From Bermanella sp034111105 (lineage in GTDB: Bacteria; Pseudomonadota; Gammaproteobacteria; Pseudomonadales; Oceanobacteraceae), in contig JAWUXY010000019.1 of assembly GCA_034111105.1 (NCBI GenBank), positions 5,677 through 69,676 of the forward strand: a stretch of DNA of 64,000 nt, given 5' to 3'. The position numbers and the translations under genes were made by a program. The notes under the pieces are model-generated. The model had not been told where the DNA came from. It was given only the letters and a program-made list of their open reading frames with translations, and searched no databases. How positions within the stretch are numbered: the stretch's first letter is position 1; each line of letters opens with the position of its first letter. Positions 16,907 through 27,048 of the stretch are shown here, in pieces.

Positions 16907-18262
16907 ATGTCCAGGGGCGAACATAAACACAGCAAACTCGTACATCTGGGAGTCGCACTTGAAAGTGGGGCTTTGGCACAGGTGCGCCGAATTCTTAATA
17001 GCGATTTACAAGCTGCTGATGTTGCCCACTTATTAGAATCAACCCCGCCTAAAGAACGTAATTTACTTTGGGACCTCATCGACGAAGAAAACGAAGGTGA
17101 GGTACTGCAACACTTAAACGACGAGTTGCAAAGCTGGCTGTTGAATCGAATGAGTGTGCAAGAAGTCGCAAACGTCATGTCGGACCTTGATACCGATGAC
17201 GTCGCTGACTTACTTCAAATTCTACCCGATACCGTCACACAAGAAGTCCTAACGACAATGGACTCTCAAGACCGTGCACGGATCGAAGCCATACTGTCTT
17301 ACCCTGAAGACAGCGCCGGTGGCTTAATGAACACCGATACGGTTACCGTTCGACCTGACATCACCCTTGAAGTGGTCTTGCGTTATTTACGTCGGCACCG
17401 TGCCTTACCGGACATGACCGATAACTTGTTAGTGGTTAACCGCCGTGATGAGTTTATTGGTGTATTGCCAATAAATAAAATTCTCGTAAGTGATGGCGAC
17501 ACCACCGTGCGTGAAATCATGAACACAGACGTGATCACCATTCGTGCTGATATGCCGGACACAAAAGTGGCGCAGCTATTCGAACGTCACGATTTAATTT
17601 CAGCACCCGTGGTCGATGAACACACCTTTAAACTGCTTGGCCGTATCACCATCGATGACGTGGTTGACGTTATTCGTGACGAAGCCGATCACTCATTAAT
17701 GAGCATGGCTGGTCTTGATGAAGACGAAGACACATTCGCACCCGCTTTTAAAACCAGCCGACGTCGTGCCGTTTGGTTAGGCATCAACCTATTAACCGCA
17801 TTTTTGGCCAGCGCTGTCATTGGGTTATTCCAAGAGACCATTAATACGGTGGTGGCCCTTGCCGTTTTAATGCCGATTGTCGCCAGCATGGGTGGCATAG
17901 CGGGCAGTCAAACACTGACTCTGGTCATTCGAGGGCAAGCCGTTGGCCATATCGATTCCAACAATATTGGCTGGTTACTGAATCGTGAATTCTTAGTTGG
18001 CTTAAGTAATGGTATTCTGTGGGCCATTGTAATTGCACTGGCCACATACGTTTGGTTTCAAGATATACAGATCTCGGTCATTATCGCCATCGCCATCGTC
18101 ATTAACTTAGTGGTAGCGGCCTTAGCCGGTGCCTTTTTACCTATTGTGCTAAAACGACTAAACATAGACCCAGCCCTCGCCGGTGGTGTCGTGCTGACCA
18201 CCATTACCGATGTAGTAGGCTTCTTTGCATTTTTAGGTTTAGCCGCTAGCTTTTATTTATAA
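16907..18262 (+). CDS. mgtE: Magnesium transporter MgtE
   Basis: Mg2+ channel/transporter of 451 residues. Domain order is standard: an N-terminal MgtE superhelical domain (about 20-125), a pair of CBS domains (about 130-260, with PVVDEHTFKLLGRITIDDVVDVI at the second), and a C-terminal membrane domain starting near 285 with about five helices. The first membrane helix region holds the LMPIVASMGGIAGSQTLTLVIRG pore motif. Its placement after ptsO is common in Pseudomonas-like genomes. Confidence 0.96.
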   Translation: MSRGEHKHSKLVHLGVALESGALAQVRRILNSDLQAADVAHLLESTPPKERNLLWDLIDEENEGEVLQHLNDELQSWLLNRMSVQEVANVMSDLDTDDVADLLQILPDTVTQEVLTTMDSQDRARIEAILSYPEDSAGGLMNTDTVTVRPDITLEVVLRYLRRHRALPDMTDNLLVVNRRDEFIGVLPINKILVSDGDTTVREIMNTDVITIRADMPDTKVAQLFERHDLISAPVVDEHTFKLLGRITIDDVVDVIRDEADHSLMSMAGLDEDEDTFAPAFKTSRRRAVWLGINLLTAFLASAVIGLFQETINTVVALAVLMPIVASMGGIAGSQTLTLVIRGQAVGHIDSNNIGWLLNREFLVGLSNGILWAIVIALATYVWFQDIQISVIIAIAIVINLVVAALAGAFLPIVLKRLNIDPALAGGVVLTTITDVVGFFAFLGLAASFYL

Positions 18263-18279
18263 ACATATCTGGTTTCCCC

Positions 18280-18825
18280 ATGAGCGAATACGAAGACGAT
18301 CAATTTGAAGAATACTCAGGCCCCAGCAAATCCCAAATCAAACGGGAAATGCATGCTCTGCAAGAACTTGGCAAACGCATTTGTGAACTGCCTAAAAAAC
18401 AGTTAAAAACACTGCCTCTTACTGCGACGATGATTGAAGCCGTAGCCGAGTGGGATCGCATTAAAAAGAATGAAGCCAAACGCAGACACCTACAATACAT
18501 AGGCAGAGTGATGCGCTCTGAAGATGTTGAAAGCGTCCAACTGGCTTTAGATAAACAAGATCCAAGCAGTGAAGAATACAACCGTGTATTACACCAGCAA
18601 GAAAAGTGGCGTGATCGTTTAATCACGGGTGGCAAAGATGCGTTAAGTGAGTTTTGTGATCAATTCGATGTGACTGACATTCAGCACCTGCGTCAGCTCA
18701 TTCGCAACGCAGCAAAAGAACACGAAGACAAAGAAGCAAACCCAGATACACACCAAGCAAAAATGGGTAAAAGCGCCGCTCGTAAATTATTTTTATTTAT
18801 TAAAACCTTTTATCCAACCGCATAA
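18280..18825 (+). CDS. darP: Ribosome biogenesis factor DarP (YjgA, DUF615)
   Basis: An acidic/basic mixed helical protein of 181 residues matching the DUF615/YjgA family, which associates with late 50S intermediates and helps their maturation. The family pattern GPSKSQIKREMHALQELGKR near the start is clear, as is the end region MGKSAARKLFLFIKTF. It starts 17 bp after mgtE and ends just before a terminator shared with the converging nitrilase gene. Confidence 0.94.
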   Translation: MSEYEDDQFEEYSGPSKSQIKREMHALQELGKRICELPKKQLKTLPLTATMIEAVAEWDRIKKNEAKRRHLQYIGRVMRSEDVESVQLALDKQDPSSEEYNRVLHQQEKWRDRLITGGKDALSEFCDQFDVTDIQHLRQLIRNAAKEHEDKEANPDTHQAKMGKSAARKLFLFIKTFYPTA

Positions 18826-18843
18826 CAGCCACTAAATACAAAC

Positions 18844-18877
18844 AAAAAGCTAACCAGCGTTAACGGGTTAGCTTTTT
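18844..18877. terminator. Bidirectional terminator between darP and the nitrilase gene
   Basis: Perfect 12-bp arms, AAAAAGCTAACC (18844-18855) and GGTTAGCTTTTT (18866-18877), flank a 10-nt loop. T runs lie on the 3' side of both strands. The stop codon of the minus-strand nitrilase gene (18860-18862) lies in the loop, so the right arm also encodes that protein's last residues. Confidence 0.85.
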
Positions 18878-19681
18878 ATGTTTGATGATCGGCATTGCTA
18901 AACGGCATTGCTCAAGAGCATCAAAATCTAACTGAGCAAACACAACGCTAGGGCTTTCGTTATCGCCCTCAGCTAGCACATCACCGTTTGGCGCAATGAT
19001 CATACTTTGTCCCCATGTTCGACGACCATCTTCATGTACGCCCACCTGGTTAGCCGCAAGTACGAAACTTTGTGTCTCAATAGCACGGGATCGTAATAGT
19101 ACTTCCCAATTTTTTCGACCGGTTTCATAGGTAAATGCCGATGGTACGGTCAGTATTTGGCAGCCAAGTGACTGATACTTCTGATACAACTCAGGGAAAC
19201 GTAAATCATAGCAAACACTTAAACCCAACAAGTGACCATCGACATCTACGGTTTGAATATTGTCACCAGCAACAAATGTGTCGGACTCACGATAACGACC
19301 TTTTTCATCCGCCACATCAACATCAAATAAATGAATTTTATTGTATTGAGCAATTAACTTGCCTTCAGGCGAACACACCAAGCACGCAGCCAATACTTTA
19401 TCTAACGTATCATGAGTTCCACTTAACAAGGGAACAGAGCCTGCCACTAAATAAATTTGAAACTGCTTTGCCCAACTTAATATTGTGCTAATCACATCCT
19501 GTTGAGTAAAGCGTGTATTGGCCAATTCAAATTGATTAGTGACGCCCAAACAAGCAAACATCTCGGGCAAGACCACTAGCTGTGCGTTTTCTGTTGCCGC
19601 TTGCTCCAGCAAGTCAAAAGCCTGTTTTAAGTTGGCATCAACCTCTTTGCCACTGGTCATTTGAATAACAGCGCAACGCAT
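18860..19681 (-). CDS. Carbon-nitrogen hydrolase (Nit1/nitrilase-like amidase)
   Basis: A 273-residue nitrilase-superfamily enzyme with the complete Glu-Lys-Cys triad: Glu40 in VVLPEMFACLG, Lys115 in YNKIHLFDVDV, Cys157 in LSVCYDLRFPELY. These marks fit the Nit1/Nit2-like amidase branch, whose members include deaminated glutathione amidase; the substrate is inferred only. I start at ATG 19681, whose A-T-G overlaps the yhdP stop (TAATG); a frame extending 14 codons upstream would lie inside yhdP. yhdP-nitrilase neighbourhood is common in gammaproteobacteria. Confidence 0.9.
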   Translation of the reverse strand: MRCAVIQMTSGKEVDANLKQAFDLLEQAATENAQLVVLPEMFACLGVTNQFELANTRFTQQDVISTILSWAKQFQIYLVAGSVPLLSGTHDTLDKVLAACLVCSPEGKLIAQYNKIHLFDVDVADEKGRYRESDTFVAGDNIQTVDVDGHLLGLSVCYDLRFPELYQKYQSLGCQILTVPSAFTYETGRKNWEVLLRSRAIETQSFVLAANQVGVHEDGRRTWGQSMIIAPNGDVLAEGDNESPSVVFAQLDFDALEQCRLAMPIIKHKKLTR

Positions 19682-22600
19682 TAGTCGTCTCCTAAGCCGA
19701 AGAAACTTTTCATTCGATACCAAAACCCTTCATCTTGCTTACCTTCAATTTTGTTATCAAAACGTTTCATTATTTTTAAGTTTGGTTTGTCCCATGTGCC
19801 ATCTAATTTATAAGTTGCACTGGTGTATTTTTCAATTTGGTCGCCTACAAGTTGCTCACCCACAAAAATAGAAGCGGCCACTGGCGGCGCGAAACCCGCT
19901 AAAATGGCGACAAAAGGTAACGTACTTGTTAAAGGGAACGTAACCGACAGCTCTTGATTAAGCTCTTTAGTATTTAAGTTTACTGTGCCACTGACAGCAA
20001 ATTTCGCTGACGGCCCCTTGATTTCTAACGTATCCTCTATGGTCATCAGGCCATTTTTCACTTTTGCCTTACCAGATACAGAATCAAAATGAAGACCGCT
20101 TTGATAAACATCTGAAAAGTCTAATCGTAAGCGACGCCCTATGGCCGAAAAATTTAAAATACCAAACGCACTTAATGCACCGGTATCACCAGCATCTAAG
20201 AATCGGCCTTTTTTTAATGATACATTGGCTTGACCATTTAACAGTTCCGATTCAAACATCGCGGGACTGGCCTGCCATTGAAAGTTGAAATTGACTTTTG
20301 TGCTATCAGCTTCTATGACAGGTTTTGCTAACCATGCTTTTTGAACGCCACCAATATCATCACTAGATAACTTTAAATCCAACTTAGTGGTTTGCACGGG
20401 CATGGGAACGCTATCTGATTTCTCCCAGTGCGCTGCCCCTTTCACATTGAGCTTTTTAATTTGGCCATCGATATCCAAAAGCGACAAGGTATCATCTTGT
20501 ACCCGTAACTTAGCTTGCCACTGACCATAGTTTCTGGGGCCAAGGAAAATCTCACCTACTTTAAAATTCATATCCGGAAACATACTTGGAAAAATATTAG
20601 CAAACATATCTGTCTTTTCTTTTTTATCTTCTTCCTCTGTATCTTTTGATAAGGCCGGCCAATGAATATAATCCAAATTCAATACAATTGGATGTTGCGC
20701 TTGCCAGGTTATTAATCCTTTCACTATCGGCGCCTCAACGTATACATCCCAAGCATTGAGTTTTGCATTAACATTTGCCGATACTTGCTCAAACTGATAG
20801 CCATCGTAAAGCAGTTTGTCTGTACTAATATCCACTTTTCTAATCAAACTATTTTTTGGACTGCTCGCCGAGCGATTAGCGGTGCTTGAGCTTTTAGGCT
20901 GTATTTCGCCCCAAACTTTCAACCATTTGTCTGCGTCGATTCTTGATACATGCCCTTGTATTTCTAAGCCAGGCGTACTGGGAATATAAGCCTCAGTGGC
21001 CCCTAAATATACTTGACCTGTTTCAATCTCACCCTCTTTCAAGTGCAAGGCTACATTCACTAATTCGCTATAAGATAGTGTGATTTTTTGACCATCATCT
21101 AATGCCATTTTAAAATTAAACGGCTGACTGGTTTCTTTACGTTTAAGGTAAGGCAGAGGGAGGTCAATATTCACTCCAACTAAGTCAGAGTTAACCTCTA
21201 GCCCAGTAAATCCATTTTCTTGGCCACTGATTTTAAAATGCCCTGCTACTTTCGTATTACCTGTTAGTGGTTTTAACAGTGATAAGTCTAACCACTGCTT
21301 TAAGCTTTTAACCTCAAGGTCGCCATCAAATGCGATGTCTGTCGAAAACCCTTTAGTGTGCACATCAGATGATATATTCAATGATAACGGCTTTTGCCAT
21401 AGTGATGATTGTATTGCAGATGACGTTAAGCCTTCGCTTGAACGATATGTAATTGCTCCTTGTGTATGGCTGAACGCAAGCCCAATGTCCGCTAAATTTA
21501 AACTCGCATTCTGTAAGCGCGCTGTAACATCCACACCGATATCGTCACTGACATCATCAAGTGAAATACTTAGCCCTAACTCAGTAGCGTGCTCACCGGT
21601 CATGCTCCAGGGGTCCATTATATTATCAACAAGCTTTTTTAATGGAGTATATTGAAAGTACGCAAAACCATCATTTGCTAACCCCTTCACACTTGCTTGC
21701 ACCCACAACTTATTATTTTTTACGCCATCAAATACAACTTGGGTTTGCTTAACATTACCACCCAGAGTATTCGCATTATCGATTCGGGCATAGACTTCAT
21801 CATTTTTTACAAATAGGTCACCGTTTATATCGGAAACCACAGGCCATTCGGGTAAATACTGCAAGGCCGCTTGAGATACGCTTAGGTGTAACTCAGACTG
21901 ACTGACGCTACCGGCATTCAAACCCGTATATAAATAGTATTGCCCTGTCTTCGCGGTACCTGTGAGTAATGATCGCTCTAACCAGCCTCTAAGGTCTTGG
22001 GAAATATTACTCGGCACTAATGTTTCATGAATTGAAACGTCCGCATTTTTTAACGACAAGTTAAGTTCTAATTTATCTTCATATTGCTTATCGTTATACA
22101 GCCAGAGCTTAAACCCACCTTTTACTTTTTCGGCTTGTTCCATAGTAAGCGCTAAGCCATCACCAATAAGCCGAACACCTTGATCGTTAATATGCCAATC
22201 CACCTGCCCTTCACCATAAGGAAAGAAAAACGGTGATGGATATAGATCAGGAAACGCTAAAGAAATTTGAGGGCCATCGAATTGCACTCGACCATTTTTC
22301 TCACTCGCCGCAATCACACCATTAAGGTTAGTTACACCTGGAATTCCACCACTTGGCTGTGTAGAGATATTTTTTAACTCACCAGCCACTGAATAGTCTA
22401 ATTCCCCTGCTTCATTATTATGCAAAATCACATTCATATTATGCAAATAACCAGATGGCTTTAGCTCATTAAGTCGAGACTTTAATTCCTCTGGTATCAG
22501 TTTTACACTGCTAAGAAATTGATTCAAATAAGCAATATCCATTGACTTAAGATACGCTTGCCAACGATTACCTTGCTTAGTTTTTGCAATACCTAATGCG

Positions 22601-23568
22601 ATCTCGTTAAACTGCCAAGGCTTATTCTTTAATGTAAACTGACTGTCTTCGACCCAGAAACTCCAATTATCAGCATCATTTTGCTTGCTCCATAATTGCG
22701 CGCTTACGCTATCAATTTTACGCCCATCGTTAATATAAACAGTGGGACTGGCCACTGATAATTTGCCGTAATTTAAGAGGCCATCTTTAAATTCGAATCG
22801 TAATTGTGCCGATGCTGTAAACTCTTTAAACACCGACATATCAAAAATCTCATTAAGCCAATAGTCAACATCCACATCCGGTAAGTCCAGTGCGCCTCTG
22901 GCATAAAATGAATCTAACTTAAACGGGCTACCTTGGCTGTACAGCCTCAATCCTGCGTTAACTTTATTTTCATTCCCGTAAGACACACTGCCTGTAATTA
23001 AACGATGAAAGCCATCGCCCGTCATGACTAAGTGATCAAGGTGTAATATTTTAGTTTCATCACCCCGAGTGTTTTCTATGGTGACGTTATTTAATTCAAC
23101 ATGCTGCTGTAGAAGTAACCCATCAATTAGACGTTTAATTAATAACGCATCATCTTCGTCAATTGGCGCTTGTGGTTTTTTCGCATCGCCATCAATACGA
23201 ACGTATAAGCCAGATAAGCGCACACTTTTAAATACAGGGGTAAAATTAGCTAAGGAAGAACGCGGGTCTAAAACCGCATCAATTGCGGCGATTGAAATTT
23301 TAGGTTGCTTAGGATCATCGCCAGTATGAAGTGTAACGCCTTCGATATGCACAGAAGGCGTTAATATCTCCATGCCACCACTGAGCTGACGAATGCTTAC
23401 ATCACCACTAAGCTGTTCACCTAGATACTGCTCTAAGTTAACGCGGTATTGACCCACATAAGGGAAGATCTGCTGACCTATGGCACTATAAAGTGCCAGG
23501 ACTATAAAAGTCGCCACAACTAATAAATTAAATGCGGTCAGCCACTGCTTTATTGCTTTCGTTTTCAT
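19681..23568 (-). CDS. yhdP: AsmA-like envelope lipid-transfer protein YhdP
   Basis: A very large (1295-residue) inner-membrane anchored periplasmic protein of the YhdP/TIGR02099 family (DUF3971 plus AsmA-like C-terminus). E. coli YhdP, with TamB and YdbH, moves phospholipids to the outer membrane. One N-terminal helix (about 13-33) precedes a long run of beta-rich repeats. The C-terminal part has the typical LSAFGILNFSAIGRRLRLDFSDVY and a last hydrophobic segment LPFVAILAGFAPPVAASIFVG. It lies 6 bp downstream of rng, as in E. coli. Confidence 0.94.
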   Translation of the reverse strand: MKTKAIKQWLTAFNLLVVATFIVLALYSAIGQQIFPYVGQYRVNLEQYLGEQLSGDVSIRQLSGGMEILTPSVHIEGVTLHTGDDPKQPKISIAAIDAVLDPRSSLANFTPVFKSVRLSGLYVRIDGDAKKPQAPIDEDDALLIKRLIDGLLLQQHVELNNVTIENTRGDETKILHLDHLVMTGDGFHRLITGSVSYGNENKVNAGLRLYSQGSPFKLDSFYARGALDLPDVDVDYWLNEIFDMSVFKEFTASAQLRFEFKDGLLNYGKLSVASPTVYINDGRKIDSVSAQLWSKQNDADNWSFWVEDSQFTLKNKPWQFNEIALGIAKTKQGNRWQAYLKSMDIAYLNQFLSSVKLIPEELKSRLNELKPSGYLHNMNVILHNNEAGELDYSVAGELKNISTQPSGGIPGVTNLNGVIAASEKNGRVQFDGPQISLAFPDLYPSPFFFPYGEGQVDWHINDQGVRLIGDGLALTMEQAEKVKGGFKLWLYNDKQYEDKLELNLSLKNADVSIHETLVPSNISQDLRGWLERSLLTGTAKTGQYYLYTGLNAGSVSQSELHLSVSQAALQYLPEWPVVSDINGDLFVKNDEVYARIDNANTLGGNVKQTQVVFDGVKNNKLWVQASVKGLANDGFAYFQYTPLKKLVDNIMDPWSMTGEHATELGLSISLDDVSDDIGVDVTARLQNASLNLADIGLAFSHTQGAITYRSSEGLTSSAIQSSLWQKPLSLNISSDVHTKGFSTDIAFDGDLEVKSLKQWLDLSLLKPLTGNTKVAGHFKISGQENGFTGLEVNSDLVGVNIDLPLPYLKRKETSQPFNFKMALDDGQKITLSYSELVNVALHLKEGEIETGQVYLGATEAYIPSTPGLEIQGHVSRIDADKWLKVWGEIQPKSSSTANRSASSPKNSLIRKVDISTDKLLYDGYQFEQVSANVNAKLNAWDVYVEAPIVKGLITWQAQHPIVLNLDYIHWPALSKDTEEEDKKEKTDMFANIFPSMFPDMNFKVGEIFLGPRNYGQWQAKLRVQDDTLSLLDIDGQIKKLNVKGAAHWEKSDSVPMPVQTTKLDLKLSSDDIGGVQKAWLAKPVIEADSTKVNFNFQWQASPAMFESELLNGQANVSLKKGRFLDAGDTGALSAFGILNFSAIGRRLRLDFSDVYQSGLHFDSVSGKAKVKNGLMTIEDTLEIKGPSAKFAVSGTVNLNTKELNQELSVTFPLTSTLPFVAILAGFAPPVAASIFVGEQLVGDQIEKYTSATYKLDGTWDKPNLKIMKRFDNKIEGKQDEGFWYRMKSFFGLGDD

Positions 23569-23574
23569 AGCCGA

Positions 23575-25050
23575 TTATTGCAAGATCAAATCGTACTGCT
23601 CTTGGCTGTACATGGGGTCTACTTGCAATTTGATGGTTTTATTAATGAAATTTTCTAAGTCAGCCACACTTTGACTTTCTTCATCAAGTAATAAATCAAT
23701 CACATTTTGAGAGGCAAGCACCAAGTAGGCAGATGCATCATAAGCACGGGCGTCTCTTAGCAGCTCACGGAAAATTTCATAGCAAACAGTTTCAGCCGTT
23801 TTAATTTCACCACGTCCTTCGCAATGAGGGCATGGCTCACATAACATTTGCCCTAAGCTTTCGCGGGTGCGTTTACGCGTCATCTCGACTAAGCCAAGTT
23901 CAGATACTTGAGATATTTTCGTTTTTGCATGATCCTTCTCTAGCACTTTTTCAAGCATGCGTAATACTTGGCGCTGATGCTCTGGATCTTCCATGTCGAT
24001 AAAATCAAGAATAATAATACCGCCAAGGTTACGCAAGCGAAGTTGGCGGCCAATCACGGTTGCCGCTTCAAGATTGGTTTTAAATATGGTTTCTTCTAAA
24101 TTGCGGTGACCTACAAAGCCGCCGGTATTTACATCCACCGTCGTCATGGCTTCGGTTTGGTCGATAATTAAATAGCCACCGGATTTAAGCTGAACTTTGC
24201 GCTCAAGGGCTTTTTGAATTTCATCTTCTACGCCGTATAAATCAAATATTGGGCGCTCGCCTGGGTAGTACTCAAGTTTATCTGTCACCTCAGGTACAAA
24301 TGATTCAGAGAACACCTGCGCTTTTTGAAAGTTTTCACGGGAATCAATTAAGACTTTATCAATCTCTGGACGAATGAAGTCCCTAAAGGTGCGTAAATGC
24401 AACGGTAATTCTTCATAAATAATACCCGGTGCTACCACGGTTTTAATGCGTTCTTGTACTTTATTCCAAACACGCTGCAAATAACGTGTATCTAATAAGA
24501 TTTCACCTTCGCCCGCACCGTCTGCGGCGGTGCGTAAAATAAAACCACATTCATCGTTTAAGCCTTCGGCTTCCATACAGCTTTGCACTAAGTCGCGTAA
24601 ACGCTCACGTTCACTTTCGTCCTCTATACGCTGGCTAATGCCCACGTGATGGGTGTGAGGCATAAACACAAGGTAGCGCGATGGAATCGATAAGTGAGTA
24701 GTTAAACGAGCACCCTTAGTCCCGATTGGATCTTTGGTGACTTGCACTACAAGGTCTTGCCCTTCGTGCAGTAAGCTGGTGATCGCATCAGGCTGACGAC
24801 GAGCTGACTCGCTGTCTTTAACCGGGCCTTGTACATCCGCGGCATGAATAAACGCCGCTCGTTCTAGCCCCACTTCAACAAATGCCGCCTGCATACCCGG
24901 CAACACACGAACCACCTTGCCAATATAAATATTGCCAACAATGCCACGGCGATTACTGCGTTCAATATTAACTTCTTGCAGCACGCCATTTTCCACAACC
25001 CCCATACGGGTTTCTGTGGGAGTCACATTTAATAATATTTCCGTATTCAT
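23575..25050 (-). CDS. rng: Ribonuclease G
   Basis: Single-strand endoribonuclease (CafA) that matures the 16S rRNA 5' end and decays some mRNAs. The 491 residues match E. coli RNase G: an S1 RNA-binding domain near the N-terminus (GNIYIGKVVRVLPGMQAAFVEVG), the catalytic core with acidic motif TVDVNTGGFVG, and IIILDFIDME. The zinc-link cysteines occur in CEPCPHCEGRG. It lacks the long degradosome-scaffold tail of RNase E. It lies between maf and yhdP. Confidence 0.97.
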   Translation of the reverse strand: MNTEILLNVTPTETRMGVVENGVLQEVNIERSNRRGIVGNIYIGKVVRVLPGMQAAFVEVGLERAAFIHAADVQGPVKDSESARRQPDAITSLLHEGQDLVVQVTKDPIGTKGARLTTHLSIPSRYLVFMPHTHHVGISQRIEDESERERLRDLVQSCMEAEGLNDECGFILRTAADGAGEGEILLDTRYLQRVWNKVQERIKTVVAPGIIYEELPLHLRTFRDFIRPEIDKVLIDSRENFQKAQVFSESFVPEVTDKLEYYPGERPIFDLYGVEDEIQKALERKVQLKSGGYLIIDQTEAMTTVDVNTGGFVGHRNLEETIFKTNLEAATVIGRQLRLRNLGGIIILDFIDMEDPEHQRQVLRMLEKVLEKDHAKTKISQVSELGLVEMTRKRTRESLGQMLCEPCPHCEGRGEIKTAETVCYEIFRELLRDARAYDASAYLVLASQNVIDLLLDEESQSVADLENFINKTIKLQVDPMYSQEQYDLILQ

Positions 25051-25113
25051 GATTAGACTGCTGTTAAGGGTCGATTGCTCGACACGTTAAATTAAATTCT
25101 GGTTAAAAAGCCG

Positions 25114-25698
25114 TTACGCGCACCAAACCGGTACGTTGTATTGCTTTAATAGTTCAGCGGTTTCCATTAGGGGCAGCCCGACTACATTGCTATAACTGCC
25201 CACGATACCCGATACAAATACCGCCGCTTTACCTTGAATACCGTAAGAGCCGGCTTTATCCATCGGCTCACCTGTGGCTACATAGTGTGAAATTTGCTCA
25301 GGTGTTAATTCTGCAAAGCTCACATCGGTACTCACTACCTGACTTGTGAGCGTTAATTTTTCAGATACTTTTTTAGCCATTGCGATGGCAGTTAATACTT
25401 GATGATTACGCCCCGATAAACGAGCCAACATGGCTTTTGCTTCAGCGGTTGATAATGGTTTGCTTAAAATTTCACCATCTAACACGACGCACGTATCTGA
25501 ACCCAGTACCGCAAGGTCCGTCGTTTTAGCGCCTTGCGCCGCTTTTTCTCGCGCTAAGCGCTCTACATATTCGCTGGGTTTTTCACCCGCTAAAACTGAT
25601 TCATCAATATCTTGAGCCGCACATATAAAATTGACACCAATCTGCTCTAGCAGTTCACGTCGGCGTGGTGACGCAGATGCTAGTAATAAGTCAGCCAT
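25114..25698 (-). CDS. maf: Maf-family nucleotide pyrophosphatase (YhdE type)
   Basis: Housecleaning NTPase of 194 residues; the YhdE branch hydrolyses dTTP, UTP and modified forms. Seen: N-terminal LLLASASPRRRELL phosphate-binding motif, the EYVERLAREKA segment, the catalytic Asp region VLGSDTCVVLDGE, and MDKAGSYGIQGKAAVFV near the C-terminus. The link with mreD (1 bp away) and rng is the conserved context of YhdE. No oddities. Confidence 0.95.
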   Translation of the reverse strand: MADLLLASASPRRRELLEQIGVNFICAAQDIDESVLAGEKPSEYVERLAREKAAQGAKTTDLAVLGSDTCVVLDGEILSKPLSTAEAKAMLARLSGRNHQVLTAIAMAKKVSEKLTLTSQVVSTDVSFAELTPEQISHYVATGEPMDKAGSYGIQGKAAVFVSGIVGSYSNVVGLPLMETAELLKQYNVPVWCA

Positions 25699-25699
25699 T

Positions 25700-26170
25700 C
25701 TAATGCCTAAAGTACTGGCGAACAGCCAACAAGAGGTTATACCAAAGTGGCCAAATCAACGCGCTGCCAACAGATGGCCATAATAAAGCCGTTTTACCTT
25801 GGCCAATGACCACGGATTCTGTCCAAAAACGCACTAACAAAAACAACCCTATAAGAATAAACACCAAAAAGCTTTGCTGTATCGGGTTATACAGGCGCAT
25901 ACGAGAATGCAGTAATAACACAAGATACGCCATAATACTCAAGGCCATTGCATTCTGGCCAAGCAAGCTGCCATGTAATACATCTAACAAAATACCCATG
26001 CTAAAAGCTAAAAAAATACCCGCTTTCGATGGGCTTACCAATACCCAAAAAATAACCGTCATGGCCACCCATTCAGGGCGGATATAGTCAATTAACCGTG
26101 GCATCGGGAAAACAGCCAGTGCTAGAGCAAAGAAAAATGTGGGGAGAATCACCCCGTAAGCGCGCATCAT
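25700..26170 (-). CDS. mreD: Rod shape-determining protein MreD
   Basis: Integral membrane protein of the elongasome, 156 residues with about five to six hydrophobic helices, for example VILPTFFFALALAVFPM and SFLVFILIGLFLLVRFW. The MreD pattern around LVSPSKAGIFLAFSMGILLDVLHGSLLGQNAMAL is clear. It overlaps the end of mreC by 4 bp (ATGA type) and precedes maf by 1 bp, so it is translated in one coupled block. Confidence 0.95.
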   Translation of the reverse strand: MMRAYGVILPTFFFALALAVFPMPRLIDYIRPEWVAMTVIFWVLVSPSKAGIFLAFSMGILLDVLHGSLLGQNAMALSIMAYLVLLLHSRMRLYNPIQQSFLVFILIGLFLLVRFWTESVVIGQGKTALLWPSVGSALIWPLWYNLLLAVRQYFRH

Positions 26171-27048
26171 GGTTGCACCTCCAGCTCAGGCTCTAATTGC
26201 ATTTGCGGCTCAGGCTCAGGCAATTCACTGTCTTTTGAGAAAACAAGCAACACATAACGGGATCGGTCTAACTGAGCAGAAGGTCGTGCTGACACAATGG
26301 CAAAGGGCTCTCCAGGATCGTGAGCGACTTTTGTGATGGTCGCCACCGGATAACCACGTGGATAGCGAGAACCTAAGCCAGAGCTTACTAATAAGTCCCC
26401 TTCTTTGATGTCGGCGGTGTCCGGTACATAAATCAACGCTAGCTCATCCAATTGACCAGAACCCACTGCAATCGCGCGTATACCATTGCGATTAACTAAT
26501 ACCGGAATTGCATGGTTACTGTCTGCCAGCAATAAAACACGACTGGTAAAGGGCAGCACTTCGATCACTTGCCCCATTAATCCTTGCCCATCTAGAATAG
26601 GTTGGCCAACAAACACACCGTGTTTTTCACCTTTGTTAATAATGATGTGATGCGTATAAGGGTCAGGGTCAACGCCGATCAGCTCAGCCACTTGAACTTT
26701 ATCGTCGAGTAACTCGGAGGCATTTAATAAATCACGTAGGCGGTTATTTTCTGAGCGCAATGACACCATCTGCTGTACTTTTTGTTTAAGCACTAAGGAT
26801 TCATTACGTAAGCGATCATTTTCTTCTTGTAAGCTTGCACGGCTCACAGCGGATTTTTCAGCCCATACTCCAAGCTGGCCGGGGATACCTGACACCCATT
26901 GCACGGGGGTAACAAAATACCCTAATAAACTGCGTACATGCTGCATGGGTTCTAAATATTTATCAGCAGACATCAACGCGGCAGAGATTAATAACGCCAT
27001 GACAAAACGAGAGTTAACGGCTTGTCCTGAACTGAAAATACCCTTAAT
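26167..27048 (-). CDS. mreC: Rod shape-determining protein MreC (probable ATT start)
   Basis: Periplasmic elongasome scaffold with one N-terminal membrane helix, a coiled coil (about residues 70-110) and a beta-barrel domain; the C-terminus is a short Pro/Glu-rich tail. The first ATG (27000) lies inside the membrane helix. In frame upstream, the 16 codons from ATT 27048 give IKGIFSSGQAVNSRFV, which resembles the usual MreC N-terminus, and AAGGAG stands 6 nt before that ATT. No ATG, GTG or TTG exists between it and the in-frame stop further upstream. I therefore infer an ATT start, or an ATG lost by base error. Function call is firm. Confidence 0.92.
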   Translation of the reverse strand: MKGIFSSGQAVNSRFVMALLISAALMSADKYLEPMQHVRSLLGYFVTPVQWVSGIPGQLGVWAEKSAVSRASLQEENDRLRNESLVLKQKVQQMVSLRSENNRLRDLLNASELLDDKVQVAELIGVDPDPYTHHIIINKGEKHGVFVGQPILDGQGLMGQVIEVLPFTSRVLLLADSNHAIPVLVNRNGIRAIAVGSGQLDELALIYVPDTADIKEGDLLVSSGLGSRYPRGYPVATITKVAHDPGEPFAIVSARPSAQLDRSRYVLLVFSKDSELPEPEPQMQLEPELEVQP

